Of a stretch of DNA of 64,000 bases, positions 1 to 12,500 are shown in pieces. A model generated the notes under the pieces. The model saw only the letters and a program-made list of their open reading frames with translations. It was not told the origin of the DNA and ran no database searches. The stretch spans positions 902,823 to 966,822 of the forward strand of contig FN649731.1 in assembly GCA_000310025.1 (NCBI GenBank). Direction: 5' to 3'. The DNA comes from Ectocarpus siliculosus. Lineage: Eukaryota; Sar; Phaeophyceae; Ectocarpales; Ectocarpaceae. The translations under genes were made by a program, and so were the position numbers. Position 1 is the first letter of the stretch, and each line of letters begins with the position of its first letter.

Positions 1-830
1 GACGTAGCGTCTTTCATATCGCAGCAGCTCTCGGTACTAATCGACAAGCAGAAATTGCATAGCTCACAGCATGGCCCCTTCAATGGTTCAGGCCTCCGCT
101 CCAGAAATATAGCATGTTCGTGTCGCGACTCACCCCGGTACAATCACCACATTCGTGCCAGACTGTGAAGAAACATCAACCCACCTGCCTCTCGATGTTT
201 GCCAAAGCCGATGGGCGCCAACGGTACCCAAGAGAGACAGCCATCCCCAACGTCAACCACTGAGGGAGTGGTCGCACAGAACCAGGATGTGATACACAAT
301 ACTTTGGAGGGCGTGGGGACATGCACTGGAAGAGGCCTGCGCTCGACGTAGCGTCTTTCATATCGCAGCAGCTCTCGGTACTGATCGACAAGCAGAAATC
401 GCATAACTCACAGCCTGGCCCCTTCAATGGTTCAGGCCTCCGCTCCAGAAATATAGCATGTTCGTGTCGCGACTCACCCCGTTACAATCACCACATTCGT
501 CCCAGACTGTGAAGAAACATCAACCCACCTGCCTCTCGATGTTTGCCAAAGCCGACGGGCGCCAACGGTACCCAAGAGAGACAGCCATCCCCAACGTCAA
601 CTACTGAGGGCGTGGTCGCACAGAACCAGGATGTGATACACAATACTTTGGAGGGCGTGGGGACCTGCACTGAAAGAGATCTGCGCTCGACGTAGCGTCT
701 TTCATATCGCAGCAGCTCTCGGTACTGATCGACAAGCAGAAATCGCATCACTCGCAGCATGGTCCCTTCAGTGGTTCAGGCCTCCGCTCCAGAAATATAG
801 CATGTTCGTGTCGCGACTCACCCCGGTACA
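1..830. repeat. Tandem repeat, 344-bp unit, about 2.4 copies
   Basis: Each unit starts with GACGTAGCGTCTTTCATATC. Units start at 1, 345 and 689, and the last diverges after about 830. Copies differ by scattered substitutions only. The array probably continues to the left of the window. The short ORFs inside it recur once per unit on the minus strand and are a by-product of the repetition. Confidence 0.93.
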
Positions 831-3800
831 ACCACATATTGTATCACATCGACGCATCAGTATCTCCGCGCTTGCCACAACGTCGCCGCGCTTGGGGAAC
901 AAGCGCTAAAGACGTCGCTGTAGAGATGCTCTTAATTTGAGCTACCAATAGATCATGGAGGGGTTCTTGCCGGGGAAGAAGCGGGGTCCAAACGCGTGAC
1001 GATGTCGTCGTTGGTCTCTAAGTGTTTCGGTGTAAGTCTGGTTCGATGATTGAATTGGTAAGAGTGACAGGCAGAGGGACAGATGGATAACCAAAATTTC
1101 TGGTAGCTTGAGGATCGAAGGTGGCATATGTGCAAGATGAACGTCCAACCACCGTGAACTTCCTGTTGGGCTGAAAGCTCGGGTTCTAATGTATCAACCG
1201 TCAATCTGTCTGCACCCCGCGGGTAACACGGTAGTGGGAACACGGGCAAGATCACAGAGGAGTTGATACTCTGTGACAACTGTTTGATCGGCGGTATATC
1301 CCACGAAGCTTCACCTGCTTCTTGATGCGATCGATCGTCAAGCCTGTGGACAAAAACTGTGCGGGTGCTGGTCGGCCTCAGGTGCACACTCGAACAGGCG
1401 AAAGGTATTGCAGCGGATAAGTCACAGAGTGACAAGAGTCCTGTGCGGTTGACGGGAGTTCTTAGTGGAACGGATATCGCTTGTGCGCCCGTGTGACATT
1501 ATCCTTGTGTTCCTCGTGTGCGTTGATCGATTGGTTGCACCAACTCAAGTATGGTCTCGGCCGGATTTTTGTTGCTCGATGGAGATTGTACTTTGCCTCC
1601 GCCACAACCGATCGAGGGGGAACTCGGGAATCTGGCCCCGCATCAAGGTTCGGGTGCTCCCAACAACGGAGGTTCACCAGTGTGTTTTACCTGCTGACTC
1701 TCTGGCACGCATACCGCGCAGCTCCAACCAACCTTCGTTCCTTTCGCCGCTCGCGTCGTGAACACCACCGCCCTCGGCTCGGAATTGGGACATTACGATC
1801 CTCAAGACTCCATCCCCCCGGCTCATATTGCAGAAAGAAGGCTCCTTCGTCTATCGCTGCTGGCCATGCGGTACCCAGCCGGTTCGTCCCCCCACTATGG
1901 CCGGGATGGCTGTTTGGTGTATCGCTGCTGTCCCTGCGCAACCCAGCTGTCATGTGTCCGTTCGTATTTTTGCGAACCGGCGGTTTGATAATTTTCTCGA
2001 AAAACGGGTGAAACGTCACTTCACATCCCCCACGTGAACCTGATTCACCAACCGCGGTCCCCCCATCTCAAATGGCCTTGTGAAATGTCCACACGCCACC
2101 AGTCACAATAGCGGGACGGTAGGCGACGGGTGAGGCGAGTGCAGAGAGATCATTCATAGCGTGTGTCTCTCTCCAGGAAAGGGGGGAGGGGGAGACAAAA
2201 GGGATGCCTCGCAAGGCACCTTCGCGCAAGGTTGCTGGGTTGTCAGCAGGTTTGGCGGCAGAACCTCGGCGCGGCGAAGATCGTTGTGCTCCCGCTCTTG
2301 GCGTTTCGGCTGCTGCCGCGGCGGAAGGAAAGCAACAGCAGCATGGGCACAAGAGCCAGGAGCAGAAGCATCAGGGAACAAAGGAACAGAAAGGTGAGTC
2401 TTTCGTGGTCCTACTGTAGTTTGTACTTACTTCTCCGCAGGTACGTAGTCGCTTGTATTGCTTGCTGTCGTCGGTACCAACATCTTCTACGTGTCCTTAC
2501 ATCATGTGTCAAAGCGGGGATACTGTAGATATGTTATCACCGGGTACGGCGGGCGTGATGTGCACCAGCAACAGCAGTTTCGTTGCGGAGGGGGGCACGA
2601 GCAGCACATTGGCATCGAGGATCCAGCACCTAATATCAAAGACAAAAATGTCGGTTTGACCTGTGGATCTCATTACACCAGCCAGACGCAGCTTGCTTCG
2701 AGAGTGGCACCGTACACTGTTTGCAAAGAAGGGATACTTGAATTCGTTGCCACCACGGTTCTGGCGTGTGTACATAGTCTGCCGGTCTTGCCGGTGAGTT
2801 TCCCGAGCACGGATTAGCAAGAGTGTACCCAATAAAAATCTCGACTTTGCAGCAAAGCAGGGGGTTCTGTGGTGGTTGACAGAGTAAACGCTTCCCGGCG
2901 CGCCGTGGATGGATTTTTCCTTAACCGTGCCCATTCGCATTGAGCCGTTACTTCACAGGACCCGATGCTGAAGTAAAATCTGGGCTACAACCGAATTCAA
3001 ATTCGGCACGAAAATGAATGGAGGCGTCTGCCCTGATAATATGTTGAGAAAAGCATACAGCCGATCATTGTCTTTCTCCCTACCGTGAATACGAGAGAAC
3101 ACCGGGGAGAGAAAACAAAATTTGAGAGATGCCTGGAAGGGTGGGACTACCGGCCTCAGAGCTGGAGGCCTCATCCCAAAAATCCAATACTTACATTAAA
3201 TGATCCTAGGCCAAGAGCAAAATACAACAGCATGCTCCGGGCTTTGCTGCGGGCTTTCATCCCCCGGGAAGATGAATAAAGCACGAAAAAACATGCCGCC
3301 CATGGCCTGTTTTAAACAATGTGCCCACTAGTCTATTATTGTACTGCATGTACCACACTCGGGTCGTGTATTGTACAGCACTGCTAACTCCCGTTTTGAC
3401 GCCAGTTTCGACAAAAATTAGCACTTTGAAAACCCCGAAGATTTTTCAAGGTCGCGCCGTTCTCCCACTCGCCTGTTTTCCAGCTCGGGCGCAGAGCACT
3501 AGACTAAATGTTGTTGAAAAAACAGCAGTGGGGTTGTCACGACACGTTTCCGAGGAGGGTGGTTTTCTGTACATGTGGGATTTGATGTACGAAGGAAGCA
3601 CCAAGGATATTGCGGGCAAATATCCAGTGGAAAAAACTGGATAATTAACTCCCGATTGAGGATAAGGCCATTTCTTGCGGTTCTTTTTTCGCAGATATTT
3701 TTTTCCCCCTTTCGGACAACCCAGAGAGTGATCTACAACACAGATGACCCCCTTCTTACGGTGTTGGTCGATCCTTTTTCACCGACCAAAAATAAAACAG

Positions 3801-3880
3801 ACTCTGCAACGGCTGCTGTCACACATACATGCACCTTCCCACCGAAACGGTTTTTCGGTGATATCTCCTCACAGAGTGAA
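831..3880. other. Non-genic stretch, no supported gene
   Basis: Several ORFs of 60-180 codons are open here on both strands (for example 1,481-2,011 and 3,575-4,234), but none shows a recognisable domain, a consistent exon-intron pattern or the GC-rich third positions of the real exons. A GTGAGT donor-like site follows an open frame at about 2,393, which could be an exon edge, but I could not build a gene from it. Confidence 0.5.
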
Positions 3881-3889
3881 GCAGCGCCT

Positions 3890-4470
3890 ACTGTAAAGCT
3901 ATATCTCGCGAGCTGTGTGTGTGGTCCGTCTTGGGTAGCGGCTGACAGAGACCACAGGGCGATAGGAGGCACGGGAATGGAGGTGCCGAGAGTCGACAGC
4001 ACGCTGAAAAAATGCGCACCGCGCCAGCAACAATTATTTTTTGCTCTTGTGCCCCTGTCAAAACTTTGGTTTACCGGTACTCCCTCGCCACCCACTCTAG
4101 TAACAGTGATGGCAAAGGTATGCGCCACGAGCTGTGTGTATGGTCCGTCTTGTGTGGTGGCTGATACAGACCAGGAGGCTTTAGGACGCTCAGAAATTGT
4201 GAGCGCGAGAGTGGTGGACAAGCGGGAAAAATGATCCGCCGCATCTTCAGGCAACTTTTTTCGCTCTTTCGCCCGTGTCGCAACTTTGGTTTACCAGTAC
4301 TCCCTCGCCACCCACTCAAGCAACAGCGATGAGAAAGGCATGCGCCACGAGCTGTGCGTATGGTTCGTCTTGTGTGATGATTGATACAGACCAGGAGGCT
4401 ATAGGACGCCCAAAAGTTGGTTTCGCAAGGTTGACAGTACACGAAAAATGACCCACCGCTGCTGCGTCCA
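3890..4470. repeat. Tandem repeat, about 220-bp unit, 2.5-3 copies
   Basis: The motif GAGCTGTGYGTATGGTYCGTC recurs at about 3,910, 4,130 and 4,350. It is accompanied by a shared block around ACTTTGGTTTACC and CTCCCTCGCCACCCACTC. The first unit is the most diverged. The minus-strand ORFs covering this stretch show the same peptide pattern repeated, which reflects the DNA repeat. Confidence 0.85.
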
Positions 4471-4671
4471 GGCTCTCTCGGATTGTTTGCCTCTTGTTTG
4501 CCGCACACATCGGGTTGTCCACCTGGTCCAGCCCACTGAAAAAACATTAGCTACCGCCGGTGCCACCGACTCTGTACCAGCGCAACATGACACAACTCGT
4601 GCGACCACCGTTAGAGTTTGCGGTGGGACGTCTAGAGTTCAAGTTTCTAGGTACGAGTGATGTGGTTGTGA

Positions 4672-4875
4672 CCAAAAAAGACAACAGTTTTGGACAGCCT
4701 CCACTTGTCCAAAACTGCCCCAGAAAAAGACAGGATGGGCTGTCCAAAACGGGTTGTCTTTTTCTGGCGATCTTTTTTTGAGGAAAAAAGACATTGTAAG
4801 AAGACAGACTTTCTACGGCCAGTTGTCTTTTTTTGAGAAGGAAAAAAGAAAAAGATAATAAAAAAAGACAACCGC
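4672..4875. repeat. Cluster of nested palindromes bounded by AAAAAAGACAAC
   Basis: Two perfect hairpins lie side by side. Positions 4,685-4,695 pair with 4,707-4,717 (11 bp, 11-nt loop), and 4,720-4,732 pair with 4,755-4,767 (13 bp, 22-nt loop). The word AAAAAAGACAAC occurs at both edges (about 4,673 and 4,861), and its complement GTTGTCTTTTT lies inside (about 4,753 and 4,822). This looks like a small foldback or MITE-like element. I see no coding frame. Confidence 0.75.
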
Positions 4876-5549
4876 AAGAACTGGCCTAAAGCAGGGCACA
4901 GGATCTTTGAAGCCCTTTTTTTTTAGGGACTGGATCCCCCGCCCTCATTGCCCAGTTCCCACCTAGTGTGTTGCTTATTTCACTGTAGATACTCTATTGC
5001 AGGAGCGAGGCATAGCAGTCTAACAAAGAGAGCAAAAGTCAACAGCATGCACTGCTGTCCCACAGGAGTTTACTTCAAGTGAGTCCACCATCACCGGTCT
5101 TCCAGATTGCACAGCTTGGGGTAATCCCTTACATTCTTCTAATCTCCTTCATTTTTTCTGAAAGCAAGGTATCACCTAACTTTTGAGTGGATTGGCAGGC
5201 ACAGAAGACGGCCACGAGAGGAAGGCTCGTGGACGTTTTGAATTATTCCGTATTCAGCCGGGCTGTTCTTTAGTTCTTGGTACAGGATTTGCTGCCGGTC
5301 TCCATCCGCTGCGTTCGCGTGCAGCAGGGAAGTCACGTGCGCCGGGTAGACCTGAAACGTAGTCCATGGCGGCGTAGACGTCGCGCTCCTGTACCACCAT
5401 GTACAACAAGCGCCGTCCCCACCGTTCTCCTTTCGCTGCTGTTAGGCGCTTGTCGAGAACTCGTTCTTGCCAGAAACGTTTTGCCGACGATCTGTTTGCA
5501 ACGTTCATGCCCACCAGATGCATGGGCCAACATCTCTATCTGCATGCAG

Positions 5550-5693
5550 TATTATCAGAACACGGTGGTGGTGGAGTATGTAAAGAATCTCGTGTGGGAA
5601 ACGGTGCCCCGGTGCTACGGGGACACGGGCATTCGCGAGGTTGCTGCGAAGGCCGGGATGCAGACGGCGATCCAGGTGACGTTCAGAGGTTGA
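5550..5693 (+). CDS. Possible orphan 3'-terminal exon of an unrecognised gene
   Basis: A 48-codon open frame runs from a plausible acceptor (pyrimidine-rich tract ending GCATGCAG at 5,549) to TGA at 5,691-5,693. Its third positions are mostly G or C, as in the confirmed exons nearby, and the translated tail (…VREVAAKAG-like, ending TFRG) looks like folded protein rather than low-complexity sequence. No upstream exon could be assigned with a matching phase, and I do not recognise the family. It could be the last exon of a plus-strand gene starting further left, a remnant, or chance. Confidence 0.3.
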   Translation, partial: YYQNTVVVEYVKNLVWETVPRCYGDTGIREVAAKAGMQTAIQVTFRG

Positions 5694-6548
5694 AGCGTGG
5701 GGCGTGCTTGTGTGCCTCTCCGTGAAGAAAGACAGGGCAGGACGAGAGCACGCCGTTGGGCAAGAGAGCTATTACGAGGGGGACGGAGGGAGGGAGGGAG
5801 GGAGGGAGTTTGAAGATATACTTTCAGTGCTTTCCGAAAATAGAACCGTGTGCAAGCCGGTCGCTAAGCATTCGATTTCCATTATGTTCCTTATGATTTA
5901 ATCTCTCTCCCCAAGGCTGTGTTCCATAAATGACGGGACCAAAACAAGACTCGGTAAGGTAGTTCAGGTCTTGAGGTCTCTCCCAACAGCAACCTGTTGC
6001 TCTCACCCTTCCCATAACGGTTGCTTGAATGGTACTCAACCAAACCAAGTTCATCGGGTTATGCTGTGATTGGCCAAAAAATGTCGACGAACTCGCTGAA
6101 GACCGTTCGGTGGGTAACGACCATGCCCCCGACTTTCAAGTACTACCACAACATAAGCCCGGTCGCCCCTCGCTTTCTCGTCCTTACGAGCGCAGTCTAA
6201 CTTTGACACCGCCCCCCGTCGCTAACCCATAACGCCTAACGGTTCCACTCAAACCGCAGAGGATGCGAGCGAGGGCAGACCAAACTGAGAGAAAGGTGCT
6301 GCAGCACGCTGATCGCTTCCCAAAACCGTTCAGCTTCGCCTCGGTACAGAGTCTGGTGGCTGCGCAGAACAGGTGGTTGTTGCCGTTTGGTGGTTGTTGT
6401 TGTTGTCCTTGTCGTGACTGCTCGTTCGCGTGCATCCGCTCTATTGTTCCCCACCAAATACTGGGAATAGAGATATTATTTTAGCGCCGCTACCACAGTT
6501 TTCACCCGAGCCAATTCCTCACCGTTCCCACACCATCCTTGAATCAGG
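5694..6548. other. Intergenic / 5' flank of the KH-RING gene
   Basis: No supported exon. The stretch holds a short GGAGG-type repeat near 5,790 and a pyrimidine-rich segment (about 6,500-6,545) directly before the first assigned coding exon. That segment would fit either a 5' UTR or an intron ending in CAG at 6,547. Confidence 0.5.
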
Positions 6549-9483
6549 ATGGTGAGGGAAGAACTGGTGGCGAAGCTCGGAATCGTGGACAGCGCGCGGC
6601 TGGAGGAGGTCTTACCAGTCCAACGGGGCCCCGGGCAGCGTGCGATGGTTTCCCACGTGCTGACAGCGGCGATGATGTCCACGAACATCAAGGGAAGCGA
6701 CATCCGTGCCGTCGCCGATGGAAAAAGCAGCGACGGCAGCGTTGTAGAACCGGTCGATTTCTCCGACGACGCTGCCGACCAGAGGTGGCAGGCCGAGCTC
6801 CAGCGAGCGCGCCAGGAAGCCGATCTGGAGAGGGCGCGCCAAGAAGCGGAGACGAAGGCCTTGATCTCCGCCACGGAGCACTGGATGTCGGATGCGTCCG
6901 TACACGCCGCCGGGACGGGCAGAAGCACGTGGTGGAGCGCGGACGAACCGCCCCCGCCCCTTCTCTCCGACTCCGATTCCTTCTGCTCCTGCGATGACGA
7001 CGACGGTGGCGACGATGACAGCTGGCTGTTTGGAGCCAACGTTGCCGGCGGCGCCCACGCGGCTGCGCGCGGAGGTCGCGCGAAAGACGCCTCGTTGGCT
7101 ACGACGGGCGTCTTGGGCGGGGCCGACAGGATCGACAGAGACGGCGGAGTTAAGCGGGGGCCGCCCGCAGACAAGAGAGGAAAAGCGAGCAGGAAGGTCG
7201 CGGCGGTGTCGGCTATGGCTTCGGCGCAGGGAGCAGCAGCCCCGCCTCCTTCTGTGCGTGATGTCGCGGCTATCGCTGAACCTCGAGCGACCAGTACGGA
7301 TGCTGGCGACACCGGTGCCTCTGGCGCCATGGGTTCCTCTGGTGCCTCCAGCGCAGCCGGTGCCGACATGGAACGCTGGGCGAGTATCAAGCGCTGGGTC
7401 GAGGGTGTTGCGGAGGGCTGGATGGTGCCTCGCCGGGAACAGCTGTGGCACTACTTCCGCGGCAGGATCGACGGACGTGAGTCTGGCGTTGTGAGGACTA
7501 GCCGTTTGAACAAAGAATTCTCTCTGCAACCTGTCCCCCTTCTTTGTTTCTCTTTCTCTCCGCCTCACTCGCTTTGCCAGCGCATTTCACGTTCTGGTAT
7601 GTTGCTGTTTCTTGATAGCATTTTGCAGCTCTTGCTGTTGCCACTAACCATGAACATGGGAACTACTGTAGGTTTCCGTTGTTGTCACGTTTTGGCTCTT
7701 TTTGCTCTCTCGTAGTCGATGGCATCATCACATACGGCAACGCCGGAGGGAGTGCACTCCGAACGGGAATCAAACAACGCTAACGACACAATCCGCACCG
7801 GGTCAGTGAACCCGCAGCTTAGTACGTTCCTTCCCGTTTCCCCCTCCCCCCGCCCCGTCAACTCTTTGTGAATTACTACGGCTCATGTTTCGCATACTCA
7901 ATGTGTTCGATTCGGTGTTTTTGTCCCGAATGCTGCAGCCGTCATCGCTGATATCCTGATGTACCACGAAAACAACGCCCGGGCCACGGTGATCGCCTGT
8001 GCGGGGATGCTAGACCCACCTATCGCGGTTACGCTTTGCCAGGTGGGTGAAGATAATGCCGCTGTGTTTGTACGACAGCGGTCCACCCCAAGGGTCAGTC
8101 AGGGATAGGCTCAATGTCAGAGAAGGGCGTGCAACAATGCATTTGTTTCTCAGTCAGATGTTGTGGCCCTCGATATCGATCCACAGCGAACAGGAAGGAA
8201 GCGGAGGGGGGCACACACCGCCAATTGCGCCTGTAGTTATCCAAACGCCCATTGTATGCCAAGCGGTGGGGGAACCATGTGGTGGAAACAAGGTGACAGA
8301 CGAGGACTGAACCACGATGATGCACACTGTTCTAGCGGTCAACTACATCGTACCAAAAGAAAGCAGCCCCCCCCTCCCTGACCTCAGCTGCTCCATGACA
8401 TGCCGTTGCCGTGGAATCAGAGTCGAGCGGGGGCGAGTGCTGCTTCTATTGGTGGTGGCGGCGCGGGTGGCGAGGCTGGTCGTCACGGAAACAACGACAA
8501 CGACGTTGACGAGTCTGACATCTCTGCAATCGTCAGCCGTGCCAATTTCCTGGCCGAAACCGACTGCCAGGTTCGTGTGTGTGCGCAAGGTAGGTATATC
8601 GGGCAGGGGGAGAGGGAGGGCACTCCTTGCTAACGTGGTCGCAGTCTTACCCTATTGGCCAACGCGGAGAGTGAGTCTCACTTGAAGCGGGACGAAAGCT
8701 ACACGTTACATGAGCGTATTGCTGCGTCAGGCCTTCGGGTTTGCTACCAAAATTTAAACAACGAACCTGCGAATGCTCACGAACGCCTCTTGACCTTCGG
8801 TGCCGGGTCTGTGAGTGTTGTTATATTGGACGTATGGCAATTCCCCCCTGTACGAATGACTCCATCAACAAACGACCACGGCAAAACGAAATCAGGACGA
8901 AGACCGCCTCCAAGCTCTGCTTGACAAGGCCAAGGGCAAGGAGGGCATCAACCCGGTGCGGAAGAAACTCAGGAAAGCGATCAAAGCCCTGGTGAGAAAA
9001 AAACCTGGTCGATGGCCGCCCAGAAATTGTTCCCGTTGGCTGTCTATCGCGAACGGATGCGTCCGCGCGACGGACCTGGGAAAACGATTGTCTTCGCCGA
9101 CGAAAAAAAAAACTACAGTAGTGTACAACATGCCGCCCCCCCGTCGGATCAGCTCTTCGTGCGGTGTTTGCCAGTACGTTCGTTGTAGGAGCTGCCGGTT
9201 GCCGGTTTCTTCCTTGCCGCAACTTGGATGATTGCCAGGGAGGTACTCGCTGTCAAATGGTCCTTTATCGTTGTGTCTTTCGTTTTTCTTTTGTGTCCAT
9301 GGTCGGTCATGTACCCCTCCCAGTCCTCATTTCTCCACCCTGGGGTCCTTTACCACCAGCACAAGCATGAAATTTGTTGGAAAATCGTGAATGCTGCATG
9401 TGCAGAGGCTTCTCCTCCACATGCCCCTGCCTCATTCATGCACCAGTAGCGGAGCCACCAGCGGAACACCACCAACAGAAACG

Positions 9484-9519
<36 letters not shown>

Positions 9520-12500
9520 CAGACAGCTTGCTGCGGGGGGCTTGTAGCTGTTTATTCGGTTGTCCCTTCCGCTAACACCACCTGGGTTCAATGTCCTCAG
9601 TAGACCTGGTGCAAGGAAGCGAAAAATGTTGCCAACTTCCTCTCTGAGCTTCTGAACCACTCCCCTTACTCCTGTCATTTCGATGTTTCCTGCAATGACT
9701 CATCACAGAAGCAACAGCGACAAGACGAAGGAGACCAGCGGGAGGAAAGAGACCCCCTTGTTGGAAAGCTCGGAGACAGGGAAGAGGAGGAGATGCGTTC
9801 GGGGCGCAAACCCACCACGGTCGCTGATTCTGCTCGCGCAAGCGCTACTGGTACGAGCCATGTCACCGCCGAAGGACGTCGCCATCAGTTACAAGAGCAC
9901 CAGCTCCGTTGGGACAGAGACATGGCCATCGGACCCAACGGGGGCAAAGAGGTTACCAGAAGCAGCAGCAGCAGCAGCAGGAGCAGCAGCAGTAGCAGCA
10001 GCGGCAACGGTGGTGGCGGTGGCGGCGCCGGCGGTGGTGTTCACGACGAACTGATCAAGCAGGCCAATGAGTTGGTGGCGAACGGGTGCCAGGTGAGCTT
10101 CAAATCATGGTGAGCGATGGGGGGGGGGGGGGGGGGCTCTTGAGCGTTTCCTCACTTGCGCGCTGAAGATATGGTTTGAGCAGCACTGCGGAGAAAATTG
10201 GAAACTTAGACGTTCCGAATTGGATGTTACGGGACGAGGGTAGCGACTACAATCTGTCGTTTGTGGGCGGGATGCGTATGCAAGCACAAGCAACTGAAGT
10301 TTCACACTCGCGGATGAGCTGTTGCTGCTCCTGCAACGACACAACATCCCCCCCCCCCCCGCCCCTTGAATGTTGGTATATGCATAATTAAAGTATACTA
10401 TCTGCTGGTTGAATATCGATTGATGCTTTTCATAGGACACCAGAAAGCTGACTGCCGTCCTGCAGAGGGCGAGGGGCAAGCCAGGTCTCGATAAAACCCG
10501 CAAGATGCTAAAAAAATCAATCAAGGTGGGTGCGCGGCTTATCGTGTGATTTCTCTGTACAGCGTGTGCGATTGATAGATTTGTACTGGTGCAATGCCGA
10601 AAGAAAAATTAAGGCGCGCATGGAATACTGGAAGACGGGAGACACGGACGGGTAACTTGTTGTTGAGGGTTCGCCAGTGAACCCACCCCCGTCCGTCTTC
10701 TTCCCTGTTCATTTGAAGGGAAATCGCCATTCTGCCCAGCAATGTTGGTGACACCTTTTGGGCAGAATTCGTCTCATTGCCGTAACAAGGAACCCCAAAG
10801 TAGCACGAGATGTATTCCCCAAACGATTGATTGCCGGCTTCGCCTAGAGCGTGAAGCATACGTGGTTGGCAGAGACTTGCTCTGCTCTTGCATAGTTCAA
10901 GACAAGATGCATCTAAGGGGGAACTATATCTTAACACTTCGCAGACTCAAAGTCAAACATCGGCAGTTCCGGGCAGCTGGCCATAAAAGAAAGAATAAAC
11001 GCAAACATCGCCCCGTGGTTGGGCTTGACAGGGAACGCCTGGCCACAGTCCCGAGGGAAGCAGCACGTTAACCCCGCCCCTCACCCCCCCTGCCACCCCC
11101 GCCGCTCTTCGAGGTTCAGGAAATTACGATATATAGGCAGAACCGTGAGGCTGAGACCATGGCGGCGGCGATGACGGTGACAGGCAGGACTTCTCGCGCC
11201 AATCCCCAGTTGGTAGGATGTATCGCCGCAAGTGCAAATGTAGCTTGTTGATGTGGAGATGCTCCTTTCCGTGCCATCATCGAACATTTGCTAGGCGCCT
11301 GTCCGACGGTACATGGTTGCTGCAACAGTGAACCGCGTTTTGGGCACCATTGATACACGGCATTGATGGTGTTGAATCAGGCATCTACGGCGTGTAGGGC
11401 TCGACCACCTACACACCTGACACAGACTGGCTTTTGTCGCCCTGATAACACGGTCGATGCTTAGAAACTCACGAACAACACTGAAAAAAGTAGACGCAGT
11501 CATGGGCATGCAGGTGTTATGAGGCATGTTTGGTTACCCTTTTCTTCGTTGCGGTCGATTCCTCCGCAATATTTGCAACACAGGCTATCTATTACTAACA
11601 GTGTTTCGATCCTCCTTCTTGGAGTCTTACTCGAGCCTGGATTCAAGCACAGCGGGGTCTCTCATCCGGGACGGCTTCCGCCGAGCTTACTCGGTTCTGC
11701 CTTATATGAACAGCAGCAACACGCACGTCCCATAGCCCAACAACTGCGGCAACAACAGATAGCACCCAAACGACCCCAACCCTGGATGAAATCAATTTCA
11801 CCCGTGTTCCCCCATCGTATTCCCCAATCTGTATGAAAACTTGTCCCTGAATCAGGCACTGCCCAAGAAGGGCAGCAAGAACGACAACTATCTTTTCCAC
11901 CACGGTGACAACGACGATAGCGGAGGTGGCAGGGCAAACAACGACAACAACCGTGGCAAGAAGGGCTTTGATCTCTTGGCTACTAGCCGTGCCGTGGACA
12001 AGCAGCTCAACAGGCAGCTCAAGGGATGGGCCGCCGGACAAGTGCGGCAGATTATTCGTTGCCGTGCCGGCCTCGCCACGAGATTGCTAAGCAATCATGG
12101 CGCGACCCTCAACACGATTGTGGCAAGTATTCTGCATACTTTGTACCCTATGCGTGTAAGGAGAAAAGCAGCCGCGACGCGGCTTGTCAATTGCGGCGCT
12201 ATGCTGTGGTCCACCAACAATGTATTTCACGTTCGAGGGTTTCGGAAAGAATGGGTTCTCTAGAACCCAAGCCAAATGGCAAATTCCGAATTACGGAAAT
12301 CCAAATTACAATTCTCCAAATGTTCACCAGGAAGAGGCGCGGAAGCAGGTTTCGAGTAGACTCAGAACCCTCGAATCTGCAGTAATATAGTCACCGACGA
12401 GCTCAACAGCGAGAACGAGCACTTGTCTAGATCTCAATTTCAACTCATCTCACTTGAGGTCGAGTATCTCGTTATCTTTTACCGCGTTGTGAAGGTGATT

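Noticed and set aside
6476-7568. Minus-strand ORFs of 304 and 318 codons
   Set aside because: Antisense shadows of exon 1 of the KH-RING gene, caused by its high GC and low stop frequency.
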